Below are positions 1 through 7,407 of a stretch of DNA of 19,181 nucleotides, piece by piece. The position numbers and the translations under genes were made by a program. This DNA is from Planctomycetota bacterium (lineage in GTDB: Bacteria > Planctomycetota > SKW154), in assembly GCA_026418755.1 (NCBI GenBank), contig JAOAAR010000006.1, positions 1 to 19,181 on the forward strand. Reading direction: 5' to 3'. Numbering within the stretch: the first letter of the stretch is position 1; every line of letters starts with the position of its first letter. Below the pieces are notes generated by a model. The model was not told the origin of the DNA, searched no databases, and saw only the letters and a list, made by a program, of their open reading frames with translations.

Positions 1-1
1 A

Positions 2-2125
2 GTCTACGCTGACAGCAAGGTGGTGTATCTACCTTTTTCAGGGAAGGAGGAGAAAGAGGTTCTGGTTGAGCGCAAGCCTTTGGCGACTCTCGTTGTTAGA
101 AAACTGTATCCTGACCGCTCCTTGTGTGAACTCATAACTCCAGGCAAAATAGAAGAGATAAGAGCAGGGCAGACGGTCGTAGAAGTGAAGCCGAAGTTTG
201 AGAGAACCACAAATGTGACCCCCTTTATAGAGTTCCTCAAAGTAGAACCGGAAACGCTTTTTTGTGGTCAGGCAGGAAGAGTTTCCTGCAAGGTGACTGA
301 TGCGAATGACAAAAGACATCTTTACGCTTGGAGTGCGAGTGGAGGGTTGATGTACCCTACGGTTGGAGTCTGCGGTGAGGCGCACTGGCTTGCTCCTTCC
401 GAGCCCGGGAAGTATACAGTTAGCGTCACGGTATCAGACCGTTACGGTGCGAGTGCAGTCAAGAAGATAACAGTTGATGTCAAGCCATTCCCTTCGACAG
501 TCGCTTTTTCGCCTGATGCGCTCTTTGGATACGCCCATCCCCTTTTTCTTGAGGTGAGGGACCTGTCGTTTGATGAAAAGGGGAGGATGGTGATTCTGGA
601 TGGTAAGGAGAGAAAACTCATATTGTATGATTTTGATAATCAACCTCTATTCAAGACTTCCTCTTATGTTGAGCAGATGGACTATTTGCGGCTTCATATT
701 GCAGGCGGAAAATATTTCCTCACGGAGGCGAATTCTTGCAGTATTCACATTTGGAGCAGTCTCGAGGAGGTGTTCAAGTCGAAACCTGAAGTTGTGATTG
801 GTGAGAAAGGAAGTGGCAATGGTTGCTTCTCTTCTCCGCCGCTTGTGCGTATTCACCCTTCCAATGGTAGGCTTTATGCGTTAGACACGAGACTGGGCTG
901 TATCCAGGTCTTTGAACCTGATGGTAGGTTTCTTTACTCTTTCGGAAGGCTTGGCAATTCACCCGAGTCATTTCGTCAGCCTGTTGCTATGGAGTTCTCG
1001 CCCGAAGAGCAACTCCTTGTTCTTGATGCCACAAGGAAGGATATTCTTCTTTTCAAGGACGATCGTTTTGCTGGGACTTTTCCTCTAATAGAGCCGCTCT
1101 CCGCTCCCCTTGATATGCGTGTTGACTATTTCACTTCCCGACTCATCGTTTTGGAGTCTGCTCAAATCTCCGTCTTCGACCGTCAGGGCAAAGTAGTCTC
1201 TCGGTTCGGTACGGCTGGATTGCTTGAAAGGTTAGACGAGCCGCATTCTCTGTTTCTCAATCCCAACGGGACGCTCTATGTCTCCTGCAAAAAGGGCTCT
1301 CTCTTAAAACGGTATGAACAGAACGGAACTTTCGGAGGGGTAACAGGGGAGAAGATTCTGGGCGAGCAGACACTCTACCCGGCGACAGATTTTGCGGTCT
1401 CAAAGTCGGGAGAAATCTTTCTCCTACTTGAAGGGAACAGAATTGCGAAACTGACAGAAGATGGCTTTGTGGTAGCGCTTTTCGGAGGTTATGGGGAGGT
1501 GAAAGGGAGTCTCTTGAAGCCTGTCGCTATGGGAGTGGACAATGACGGCAACCTGTATGTTGCTGACAAAAAACTTCTTTCTATAACGAAATTCTCGCCT
1601 AAGGGTGAGTTTCTTATCTCCATAAAAGGCGGAACCGAAAGGCAAGAACGGATTGACAACATTGTTGACATGAAAGTTATAGGCAGGAGTATATACCTTT
1701 TGCAGAGTAGAGAGACTTATGCGGTGCTCGTATTTGACGCAGACGGAAAGATTGTTTCTCATTATCCTTCAAGTGAATCCCGTATTTCTTACCCTTGGAG
1801 GATAGCGGTTGACTCGTCCAACAAGACCTATATTTATACTGAAGCAGGTAAGATTGAGTGTTTCGATGTATCAGGGCAGCGCCGTATGAGCATCAGCGAC
1901 ATTCTCTTCAGTCTAAACGATCTTATAATTCTTCCGTCTGGTGAGATTCTGGCGGTCGCCGATAACAGTTTCTTGTTTAAGATAACTCCTGGTCCTAACT
2001 TGAAAAGCAGAATGACATCGCTTAAACTTATTAGATACCCATCAAGGGTAGAGAGCGACAGTTTCGGTCGCCTTTATGTACTGGATGAGAATGGTTCTAT
2101 TATATTGCGGCTTAGGAATCGGTAA
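2..2125 (+). CDS. Partial Ig-like / NHL-type beta-propeller protein (5' end outside window)
   Basis: The frame is open from base 2 to TAA at 2123-2125, giving 707 visible residues; the true start lies upstream. Residues ~1-65 (ending IRAGQTVVEV) form a small beta-rich segment resembling the domain with a 'VxxVYPDRSLAEI...IKxGDxV' pattern found in some envelope proteins. Residues ~70-160 look like an Ig/PKD domain (AWSASGG, then PGKYTVSVTVSD). The remainder holds several NHL-like blades, each with a hydrophobic strand, an N/D-G-x-LYV turn and a short V/I-x-x-F stretch, for example VDNDGNLYVAD and DSFGRLYVLDE near the C-terminus. Such propellers usually serve as binding scaffolds outside the cytoplasm, but no catalytic motif is visible and no specific role can be assigned. 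It ends 36 bp before rpsU and may share its transcript. Confidence 0.8.
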   Translation, partial: VYADSKVVYLPFSGKEEKEVLVERKPLATLVVRKLYPDRSLCELITPGKIEEIRAGQTVVEVKPKFERTTNVTPFIEFLKVEPETLFCGQAGRVSCKVTDANDKRHLYAWSASGGLMYPTVGVCGEAHWLAPSEPGKYTVSVTVSDRYGASAVKKITVDVKPFPSTVAFSPDALFGYAHPLFLEVRDLSFDEKGRMVILDGKERKLILYDFDNQPLFKTSSYVEQMDYLRLHIAGGKYFLTEANSCSIHIWSSLEEVFKSKPEVVIGEKGSGNGCFSSPPLVRIHPSNGRLYALDTRLGCIQVFEPDGRFLYSFGRLGNSPESFRQPVAMEFSPEEQLLVLDATRKDILLFKDDRFAGTFPLIEPLSAPLDMRVDYFTSRLIVLESAQISVFDRQGKVVSRFGTAGLLERLDEPHSLFLNPNGTLYVSCKKGSLLKRYEQNGTFGGVTGEKILGEQTLYPATDFAVSKSGEIFLLLEGNRIAKLTEDGFVVALFGGYGEVKGSLLKPVAMGVDNDGNLYVADKKLLSITKFSPKGEFLISIKGGTERQERIDNIVDMKVIGRSIYLLQSRETYAVLVFDADGKIVSHYPSSESRISYPWRIAVDSSNKTYIYTEAGKIECFDVSGQRRMSISDILFSLNDLIILPSGEILAVADNSFLFKITPGPNLKSRMTSLKLIRYPSRVESDSFGRLYVLDENGSIILRLRNR

Positions 2126-2161
2126 GGAAGGCATGTAACAGAGAGGAGGTGAAGAGAGAGT

Positions 2162-2404
2162 ATGATTAAGGTCAAAGCGAGAGGAGAAGAGGCGCTTGAC
2201 CATCTTCTGAGGCGTTTCAAGAAGTTATGCGAGAAAGAAGGGCTGACGAAAGATGTGAAGCGCGCAGCACATTATGAAAAACCCAGTGAGGAGCGGAGAC
2301 GCCGCATAAGACAGGTGCGTAAGCGTGAACTGAAACGGATTCAGTTACAGGAGAAATACGACCTTGAAGTGAAGAAGCGGAAACGAAGACTTCTCAAATC
2401 ATAG
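2162..2404 (+). CDS. rpsU: 30S ribosomal protein bS21
   Basis: An 80-residue basic protein of the bS21 family, a small-subunit protein lying near the anti-Shine-Dalgarno region of 16S rRNA that helps initiation. The recognisable core is RRFKKLCEKEGLTKDVKR followed by a HYEKPSEERRRR helix. Family members are usually about 58-71 residues, so this one has a modest C-terminal extension, again rich in Lys and Arg (KKRKRRLL). The ATG follows a strong AGGAGGTGA-type ribosome binding site at 2144-2152. Here rpsU sits between a propeller-protein gene and an ABC transporter gene instead of the common dnaG/rpoD or yqeY neighbourhoods. Confidence 0.95.
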   Translation: MIKVKARGEEALDHLLRRFKKLCEKEGLTKDVKRAAHYEKPSEERRRRIRQVRKRELKRIQLQEKYDLEVKKRKRRLLKS

Positions 2405-2418
2405 ATGATTAAACAGTG

Positions 2419-3273
2419 ATGACTCCTATTATTTCCGTCCGGAACTTGAAAAAGGTTTATCGCTCGTTCATCCCTAGGATGAATGTGGTTGCAGTTGATT
2501 CTATCTCATTTGATGTGAACAAGGGCGAAGTTTTCGGGATACTTGGTCCAAACGGCTCAGGTAAGACTACAACTTTGAGAATGGTCTTAGGGCTTCTTAG
2601 ACCAACGAGCGGAACGGTTCGTCTCTTCAACAAAATGCCTCAATCCCTTGAGGTTCGTAAATCTATCGGCTACCTTCCGGAGAAGACCACTCTTTACGGA
2701 TTTTTGAACGCTTTTGAGACACTCCGCCTTTTTGGTGCTATGAGTGGTATGTCGAAACGCCATGCTATGGAAAGAGCGGAGGAGATTCTTAGACGACTCG
2801 ACTTAGGGGATGCAAGACGGCGTATTGGAAGTTACTCAAAAGGCATGGCACGGAAGGTAGCGTTCGCCCAGGCGATTCTTGCCGACCCCGAACTTCTCAT
2901 CCTTGACGAGCCGACGAGCGGTCTTGACCCTCTCTCAGCCGCCACAGTCCGCACTATTCTCGAAGAGATGAAGAGTAAAGGTAAGACCATTGTCATTTCA
3001 AGCCATATACTTTCCGACATCCAAAAGATGTGCGATAGGGTGGTCATCATTGCAAAAGGAAGAATCCGAGCAGAAGGAAGTCTTTCATCCCTCCTCACGC
3101 GAGAGGGATATACCCGTCTCGTCTTGAAAGCCGACCCATCTCAGAAGGAGATGGTTTTGAAAGTTCTCTCTGATGCGGGGCTTTCAGTCGAACGGATTGA
3201 AAACGACACTGTGGAACTAGACAAACTTTTCCTGGAGGTATTGGGAAAAGATGGTGTCGGTTCTTGTTCTTAA
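2419..3273 (+). CDS. ABC transporter ATP-binding protein (ABC-2 type exporter)
   Basis: Cytoplasmic ATPase subunit of an ABC exporter, about 284 residues. Visible motifs are Walker A GPNGSGKTT (about residues 43-51), the signature YSKGMARK, Walker B LLILDEPTSGLDP and the H-loop ISSHIL, all intact, so it should hydrolyse ATP. The N-terminal VRNLKKVYRSF strand and the ~60-residue tail after the H-loop match the drug/lipid/natA-nosF-like class that pairs with ABC-2 permeases. The start could be GTG 2416 or ATG 2419. Neither has a good Shine-Dalgarno, so initiation may depend on coupling to rpsU, which ends 14 nt upstream. The 3' end overlaps the permease gene by 23 nt, which pairs the two products. 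Substrate is unknown. Confidence 0.93.
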   Translation: MTPIISVRNLKKVYRSFIPRMNVVAVDSISFDVNKGEVFGILGPNGSGKTTTLRMVLGLLRPTSGTVRLFNKMPQSLEVRKSIGYLPEKTTLYGFLNAFETLRLFGAMSGMSKRHAMERAEEILRRLDLGDARRRIGSYSKGMARKVAFAQAILADPELLILDEPTSGLDPLSAATVRTILEEMKSKGKTIVISSHILSDIQKMCDRVVIIAKGRIRAEGSLSSLLTREGYTRLVLKADPSQKEMVLKVLSDAGLSVERIENDTVELDKLFLEVLGKDGVGSCS

Positions 3274-4561
3274 CCTGAAAAGATTCATCCGCTCACCATA
3301 TCTTCCTGTTTCTGTCATTGTCCTCATTCTCATAGCGATTTTTGTTCTTCTTCTCCCTGCCGTCTCAGAAACTGCACAGATGAGGCTTTCTATTGAATCT
3401 TTTTTCTTTCTCTCTACTCTTTTTCTCGCCTTCATTGGTGCCCTCTTTGCCTCGAAAACACTCTCAAGCGATAGAAGAAGCGGAACTATAAGCCTTCTCA
3501 TCACACGCCCTTTGCGCTCCAGTTCTCTCGTCCTCGGAACATTCTTCGCCGTCTCCATTGTGATAACCGCCATTTCTCTTCTCTCATTCCCTTTGGTACG
3601 CTTCATCCTTCCTCTATCCAACCTGCAACTGAAGACTCCCTCTCTATCGCTTTTTGCTCTTCATACACGCTCGCTCTATTCAAGAACCCACTACGCCCTC
3701 TCCTTCATTCCTGCTGGTTGTCCGCTCATAAACTGTGCGGAAGCCTGTCGCATCTTCTCCTCTCCTGCTGACGAAACCCGAAAGAGGCAGATTCTGTGGC
3801 TTGACCAAGACGAGCCGTCAATCCTCTGGTTCTTCCACACCGATAAACCTGCAAAATCGCTTCTTCTCTCCGCTGTTGTCGCACATTCCGACTGCACAAA
3901 AGCCCGCCTCTCCGTGATTCACAATGAAAGTTCGATTCTCAATGAGGAGATTCTTATACAGGACGAAACCAGACAAGAGATTCCTCTCAACAACCTGAAA
4001 GGAAGGATTGTCGTAGCGCTTTCTCTGTTACGAGAAAGCGAGCCTGTTGGTTTCCGTCTCTGGCTGGATGAGGCAGGTTACGAAACGACTGGCGCTATGC
4101 TCGTTACCGCCGAAGAGAGGCTTACAATCTCCCTGCTCCTGTGCTTACTTATCACCGCATTAAAAGCGACTACTCTTGTCGCATTCGGAATCTTTTGCTC
4201 TTCATTTCTTTCCCCTGCTGTCTCTTCTATCCTCGCAACCTTTATTCTCTTCCTTTCAAGTGCAAATCAGTTCATCCTCAAATCAGCCACAGTTCTCCCT
4301 ACTTATCTTCATGCCCATACGCGCCCCTCATTCTACAACCCGTTCTATGCCGCAGTCCGCAAAATTGTTGAATCTGTCTGCTCAATCACTCCTAGCCTCA
4401 CCCGCTACTCTCCTGAACTTCTACTCTCAAAGGGCTACGGAATTTCAAATCAGTTTCTGCTGAACGCTTTTTCTCACTATCTTCCCTATATACCTGTTCT
4501 TCTTGTCCTCTCAATCATTCTTGTCGCTCTCTTCTCCCGCAGAGCAGAGGAGGCAGGATGA
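3251..4561 (+). CDS. ABC-2 family permease with large extracytoplasmic loop
   Basis: Integral membrane partner of the upstream ATPase, 436 residues. Predicted helices are at about 18-37, 50-68, 92-112, 290-311, 318-338 and 411-428. The segment DRRSGTISLLITRPLRSSSLVLGTF (about 74-98) is the typical ABC-2 cytoplasmic coupling motif that precedes helix 3. The odd feature is a ~175-residue polar segment (113-288) between helices 3 and 4, predicted to face outward, with four cysteines (157, 162, 166, 215). Simple six-helix ABC-2 permeases have only short loops there. Shine-Dalgarno GGAGGT lies at 3234-3239. The gene overlaps the ATPase at its start and the next gene at its end. Exported substrate is unknown. 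Confidence 0.85.
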   Translation: MVSVLVLNLKRFIRSPYLPVSVIVLILIAIFVLLLPAVSETAQMRLSIESFFFLSTLFLAFIGALFASKTLSSDRRSGTISLLITRPLRSSSLVLGTFFAVSIVITAISLLSFPLVRFILPLSNLQLKTPSLSLFALHTRSLYSRTHYALSFIPAGCPLINCAEACRIFSSPADETRKRQILWLDQDEPSILWFFHTDKPAKSLLLSAVVAHSDCTKARLSVIHNESSILNEEILIQDETRQEIPLNNLKGRIVVALSLLRESEPVGFRLWLDEAGYETTGAMLVTAEERLTISLLLCLLITALKATTLVAFGIFCSSFLSPAVSSILATFILFLSSANQFILKSATVLPTYLHAHTRPSFYNPFYAAVRKIVESVCSITPSLTRYSPELLLSKGYGISNQFLLNAFSHYLPYIPVLLVLSIILVALFSRRAEEAG

Positions 4562-5340
4562 TGTTTAAGATGATGCGCAAAAGGGTTCTTCTCGCCGTCC
4601 TTTTTCTGTCGTTGTCTGCACTTGCAACTCTGCAGAGTGAGAGAACAATAAACAGAGAGAGATTTCCAGAAGTGGCTCCTGGTGAGTTTATCATCACCGT
4701 ACTGCTGGCAGGCGCAAGACCGTTCGCGGTCTCATACTTCTGGATAAAGGCAGGAGAGTTACAAGAGGAGCGCGACTACTGGAGGCTTAAAACTCTTTAC
4801 GAAGTCATAGTGACTCTCGAACCCCGCTTTGCAGCCGCCTGGGATTTTGCTCTTTACAATATGGCGGTCTCAATCGCTCTTTTCGAACAAACACTCGAAA
4901 AGCAGTTCCTTTGGGCCAAGAAAGGGCTCCTTTTTGGTTACAAAGGAGCGGAAAAAACAAAGCATTCAGGGATTGTTCCCTCTACTCTTTCTTTCATTCT
5001 TCTCCATTTCAAGCGTAATTTTCCCGCTCTGGCAGCCCTCATCGAAAAGGACCCGGAACTCAACCCCAAAGCGCTTCCTATTCTTCTCCTTTCTCTTGAA
5101 TGGGCTGAACGCGCCACATCTGTCAAACACCACCCTATCATAGCCGACTGGATACGCGATTCTCTTTACCGTGAACTTTATTCTCAGGAGACGAGCACAA
5201 AAGCAAAAATCGGCTGGATAAAGAAGGGGCTGGAATTTTGGAATTCTCTTAAACTGCTCCGTCCCGACCGTGCCGATGTAGCAGACAAGAATATCAATGA
5301 ACTGCGTGAGATTCTTGCCACACTGGAGGAAGAGAGATGA
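4561..5340 (+). CDS. Membrane-anchored helical protein, possibly TPR-like
   Basis: A 259-residue protein not assigned to a named family. A basic start (KMMRKR) and a hydrophobic stretch (VLLAVLFLSLSALATL) form an N-terminal signal anchor. The remainder is mainly amphipathic helix. The stretch YWRLKTLYEVIVTLEPRFAAAWDFALYNMAV has the helix-turn-helix spacing and the 'L-P-x-A-W' turn typical of tetratricopeptide pairs, and later helices may continue a short solenoid. It probably faces the periplasm or cell exterior. Two in-frame ATGs occur, at 4558 and 4561; GGAGG at 4549-4553 is 4 nt from the first and 7 nt from the second, favouring 4561. The tight overlap with the permease suggests an accessory subunit of that transporter; this is inference. 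Confidence 0.7.
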   Translation: MFKMMRKRVLLAVLFLSLSALATLQSERTINRERFPEVAPGEFIITVLLAGARPFAVSYFWIKAGELQEERDYWRLKTLYEVIVTLEPRFAAAWDFALYNMAVSIALFEQTLEKQFLWAKKGLLFGYKGAEKTKHSGIVPSTLSFILLHFKRNFPALAALIEKDPELNPKALPILLLSLEWAERATSVKHHPIIADWIRDSLYRELYSQETSTKAKIGWIKKGLEFWNSLKLLRPDRADVADKNINELREILATLEEER

Positions 5341-5915
5341 AAAAGTCCCGTATGTTCATCGCCGTCGAACTTGAAGACGACCTTCGCAAACAACTATCCG
5401 AAGTTCAGAAAACTCTCGCAACTTCTCAAGCAAATGTGAAGTGGGTAGAGCCTCATAACATACACCTCACCATTAAGTTTCTGGGAGATGTTGACCCTGC
5501 TCTCATTGTTGGCATCTGCAAAGTTATTGAGAGCGCCACAGAAAAGCAGGTTCCTTTCGTCGTGCCTGTAATCGGGGTTGGAACTTTTCCGCCCACCGGT
5601 CTTCCACGAATCATCTGGGTCGGCGCATCAGACGAAGAATTGCGCCTCTCAAAGATTTACAACACCTTGAACAGTGGGCTTGTTCCACTCGGAATCCCGT
5701 TTGAAAAACGCAAATTCAATCCTCACATCACACTCGGCAGAATCCGCACCCCCAAAGGCGCAGATGCTCTCAAAAAAATGGTCTCCCAGTACTCGCAGAA
5801 ACCGTTTGGCTCCATCGCTGTGGATTCGCTCACTCTCTTCTCCTCAGAACTCACAGAAAAGGGTCCTCTATATACTCCTCTCGCAAACATAAGATTATGT
5901 TCCTCTGGTTCTTAA
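5337..5915 (+). CDS. thpR: RNA 2',3'-cyclic phosphodiesterase (2H family, LigT-like)
   Basis: A 192-residue member of the 2H phosphoesterase superfamily; ThpR/LigT enzymes hydrolyse 2',3'-cyclic phosphate RNA ends to 2'-phosphates. Both signature histidine motifs are intact: HLTI at residues 43-46 (within NIHLTIKFLGDV) and HITL at 130-133 (within FNPHITLGRIR). The N-terminal RMFIAVEL strand and overall length fit the family. GGAGG at 5325-5329 sits 7 nt before the ATG, and the start overlaps the preceding stop as ATGA, so it is the last gene of the ABC-transporter operon. That location is probably a co-transcription convenience; no functional link to export is evident. Confidence 0.93.
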   Translation: MKKSRMFIAVELEDDLRKQLSEVQKTLATSQANVKWVEPHNIHLTIKFLGDVDPALIVGICKVIESATEKQVPFVVPVIGVGTFPPTGLPRIIWVGASDEELRLSKIYNTLNSGLVPLGIPFEKRKFNPHITLGRIRTPKGADALKKMVSQYSQKPFGSIAVDSLTLFSSELTEKGPLYTPLANIRLCSSGS

Positions 5916-5989
5916 AAAGAAAGCGGCTATTATCCGTTTCCTCACTGAAACCTGTCAAATCGAGATGTTTCGAAGTGGCTACACTCTTT

Positions 5990-6544
5990 TTAAGAGCGTA
6001 TCTTCTTCCGAAGAGCGGAAAGGAGGCAATCAAAAAGGGCTTCAGGCTCAGGCATCCGTCCTTTTCCGACCTTGCCTGTTGCCAATCTGCCCGATTCTGG
6101 CTGAATCACTTTCCAACCCCGTTCTTGGAGAGTTTTGAGGTTCGCTTGTGTAGCAGGGTTTAGAAACATGTTCTCGTCCATAGAAGGGGCAACAAGGCGA
6201 GGAGTTTTGGGCGGCAGAGCCAGCGCAACAGCGGTGAGGAGGTTATCTGCTATACCGAGCGCTATTTTGGCGATGGTATTGGCAGTCGCAGGAGCGATAA
6301 ACAGCGCCGAGCAATCAGTTGCCAAACGGATATGGAGAGGCTGAGGTGTTTTCTCGTCGAACATATCCGTATAAACCATCCTTTTCGAGAGAGTAGAGAA
6401 GACAAGTGGCGAGACGAATCTTTTCGCATCGTCCGTCATAATCACATCCACCTCGAACCCGTTTTGAACTAAAAGTGAAACCAGGCGAGGGATTTTATAT
6501 ATGGCGATTCCAGCGGTTAAGCCCAACACCACTTGCTGGCTCAC
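5990..6544 (-). CDS. coaC: Phosphopantothenoylcysteine decarboxylase (flavoprotein, CoaC half only)
   Basis: A 184-residue flavoprotein corresponding to the N-terminal half of CoaBC/Dfp, which decarboxylates 4'-phosphopantothenoylcysteine in coenzyme A synthesis. Visible are the FMN-binding start LGLTAGIAIYK, catalytic-type His71 (PLHIRLA), IAPATANTIAKIALGIADNL, and the substrate clamp GRLATG...GRMPEP. The PxMNxxM motif reads PSMDENM (120-126), with Asp123 at the position of the usual Asn; other CoaBC-like proteins are believed to carry Asp there, so this need not mean loss of activity. The ligase domain CoaB is missing: the frame ends with TAA at 5990-5992 and no CoaB-like sequence follows. 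CoaB must be encoded elsewhere. It directly follows rpoZ, the classic order. Confidence 0.9.
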   Translation of the reverse strand: MSQQVVLGLTAGIAIYKIPRLVSLLVQNGFEVDVIMTDDAKRFVSPLVFSTLSKRMVYTDMFDEKTPQPLHIRLATDCSALFIAPATANTIAKIALGIADNLLTAVALALPPKTPRLVAPSMDENMFLNPATQANLKTLQERGWKVIQPESGRLATGKVGKGRMPEPEALFDCLLSALRKKIRS

Positions 6545-6838
6545 TTATTTCCCTCCTCTGCCTTTTCCTTCGCTTTCCCTTTTCTGATTTTTCTCCGAGT
6601 CAGCGAGTTGACGGCGCAGACTTTCGCGATACTCTTCCTCAGAAACGAGCGAAATCTTATCATTCTCTATCTCGTCCAGCACCTGCCGCATCACCTCATT
6701 AGCGTCAGGTTTCACAGGACCAAGATGATGACGGATTATCTCTTTTACTCTTTTCTGCATCAAAACACACAGTTTGAACCTGCCGCCGACCTTCTTACTC
6801 AGTTTTTCGATTCTTAAGACTTCCTTTGCAGGGTCCAT
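6545..6838 (-). CDS. rpoZ: DNA-directed RNA polymerase omega subunit
   Basis: A 97-residue protein in the canonical gmk-rpoZ-coaBC position. The omega core is a diverged KVGGRFKLCVLMQKRVKEI (about 16-34), followed by a variable helical region (EVMRQVLDEIENDKISLVSEEEY) and a charged tail (KGRGGK). Omega helps fold and hold the beta' subunit. Sequence similarity is weak by eye, so gene order carries much of the call. The start is placed at ATG 6838 and not the upstream ATG 6859, because AAGGAG at 6846-6851 lies 7 nt before it and the product then begins MDPAKEV. It overlaps the 3' end of gmk by 44 nt and ends directly against coaC. Confidence 0.82.
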   Translation of the reverse strand: MDPAKEVLRIEKLSKKVGGRFKLCVLMQKRVKEIIRHHLGPVKPDANEVMRQVLDEIENDKISLVSEEEYRESLRRQLADSEKNQKRESEGKGRGGK

Positions 6839-7391
6839 TCTTTTTCTCCTTAAAGGCATTCTCTATTATATTTTTTATACGAGCGACCGCTTTGTCAAGG
6901 ATATCGTTGACGACAAAGTGGTCAAAGAGTTCTTTTCTCGACAACTCATATGCAGCCTTTTTAAGCCGCATCTGTAACTCCGTCTCACTTTCGGTCTTGC
7001 GCCCTTTAAGCCTTCTTCTCAACTCTTCCTCGTCTGGGGGACGAATCTGGATATACACACCTTCAAGGTTCTTTGCTCGCAGTTGCTCGACTCCTTGAAC
7101 ATCCACATCGAGAATCAGTATTTTAGACTCATCTGAAGCACGTTCCAGTTCACTCTTCGGCGTGCCGTAGTGATGACCGAAGACTACAGCCCATTCAAGG
7201 AGTTCTCCTCGCTCCACCATCCTTTTGAACTCGTCCTCACTGACAAAGTAGTAATCCACTCCATTTCTTTCGCCTCTTCTCGGCGCCCTCGTCGTAGCGG
7301 AAACGCTTAAGACGAACCGTTTATCTTCAAGAAGTCTCTTTACAACAGATGTCTTTCCCACCCCTGAAGGGCCGGATATGACAACGACCAA
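6795..7391 (-). CDS. gmk: Guanylate kinase
   Basis: A 198-residue guanylate kinase (GMP + ATP to GDP + ADP), cytoplasmic. The P-loop GPSGVGKTS is at residues 7-15. The GMP-binding block includes TTRAPRRGERNGVDYYFV, followed by ELLEWAVVFGHHYGTPK and the LDVDVQGVEQLR core. The lid region is the RRRLKGRKTESETELQMRL stretch and the C-terminus has the usual DHFVVNDILDKAV helix. The start is TTG at 7389-7391, giving MVVVISGPSG, supported by GGAGG 7 nt upstream; no upstream ATG fits. It follows yicC with 16 nt between, and its 3' end overlaps rpoZ by 44 nt, so both are translated from one message. Confidence 0.96.
   Translation of the reverse strand: MVVVISGPSGVGKTSVVKRLLEDKRFVLSVSATTRAPRRGERNGVDYYFVSEDEFKRMVERGELLEWAVVFGHHYGTPKSELERASDESKILILDVDVQGVEQLRAKNLEGVYIQIRPPDEEELRRRLKGRKTESETELQMRLKKAAYELSRKELFDHFVVNDILDKAVARIKNIIENAFKEKKNGPCKGSLKNRKTE
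6846..6851 (-). promoter_or_regulatory. Ribosome binding site fixing the rpoZ start
   Basis: AAGGAG on the minus strand, 7 nt before ATG 6836-6838, inside the gmk coding region. It selects this ATG over the in-frame ATG 21 nt upstream, which would have no such element. Confidence 0.75.
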
Positions 7392-7398
7392 GTGGCTG

Positions 7399-7403
7399 CC
7401 TCC
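7399..7403 (-). promoter_or_regulatory. Ribosome binding site for the TTG start of gmk
   Basis: GGAGG on the minus strand with a 7-nt spacer to TTG 7389-7391. The first codons then spell the conserved N-terminal strand just ahead of the P-loop, which justifies the non-ATG start. Confidence 0.75.
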
Positions 7404-7407
7404 ACAC

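Noticed and set aside
5916..5996. Small inverted repeats (GTTTC...GAAAC and CTCTTTTTAAGAG) between converging thpR and coaC
   Set aside because: Short stems, poorly placed T-runs. Terminators are expected here but none is clear.
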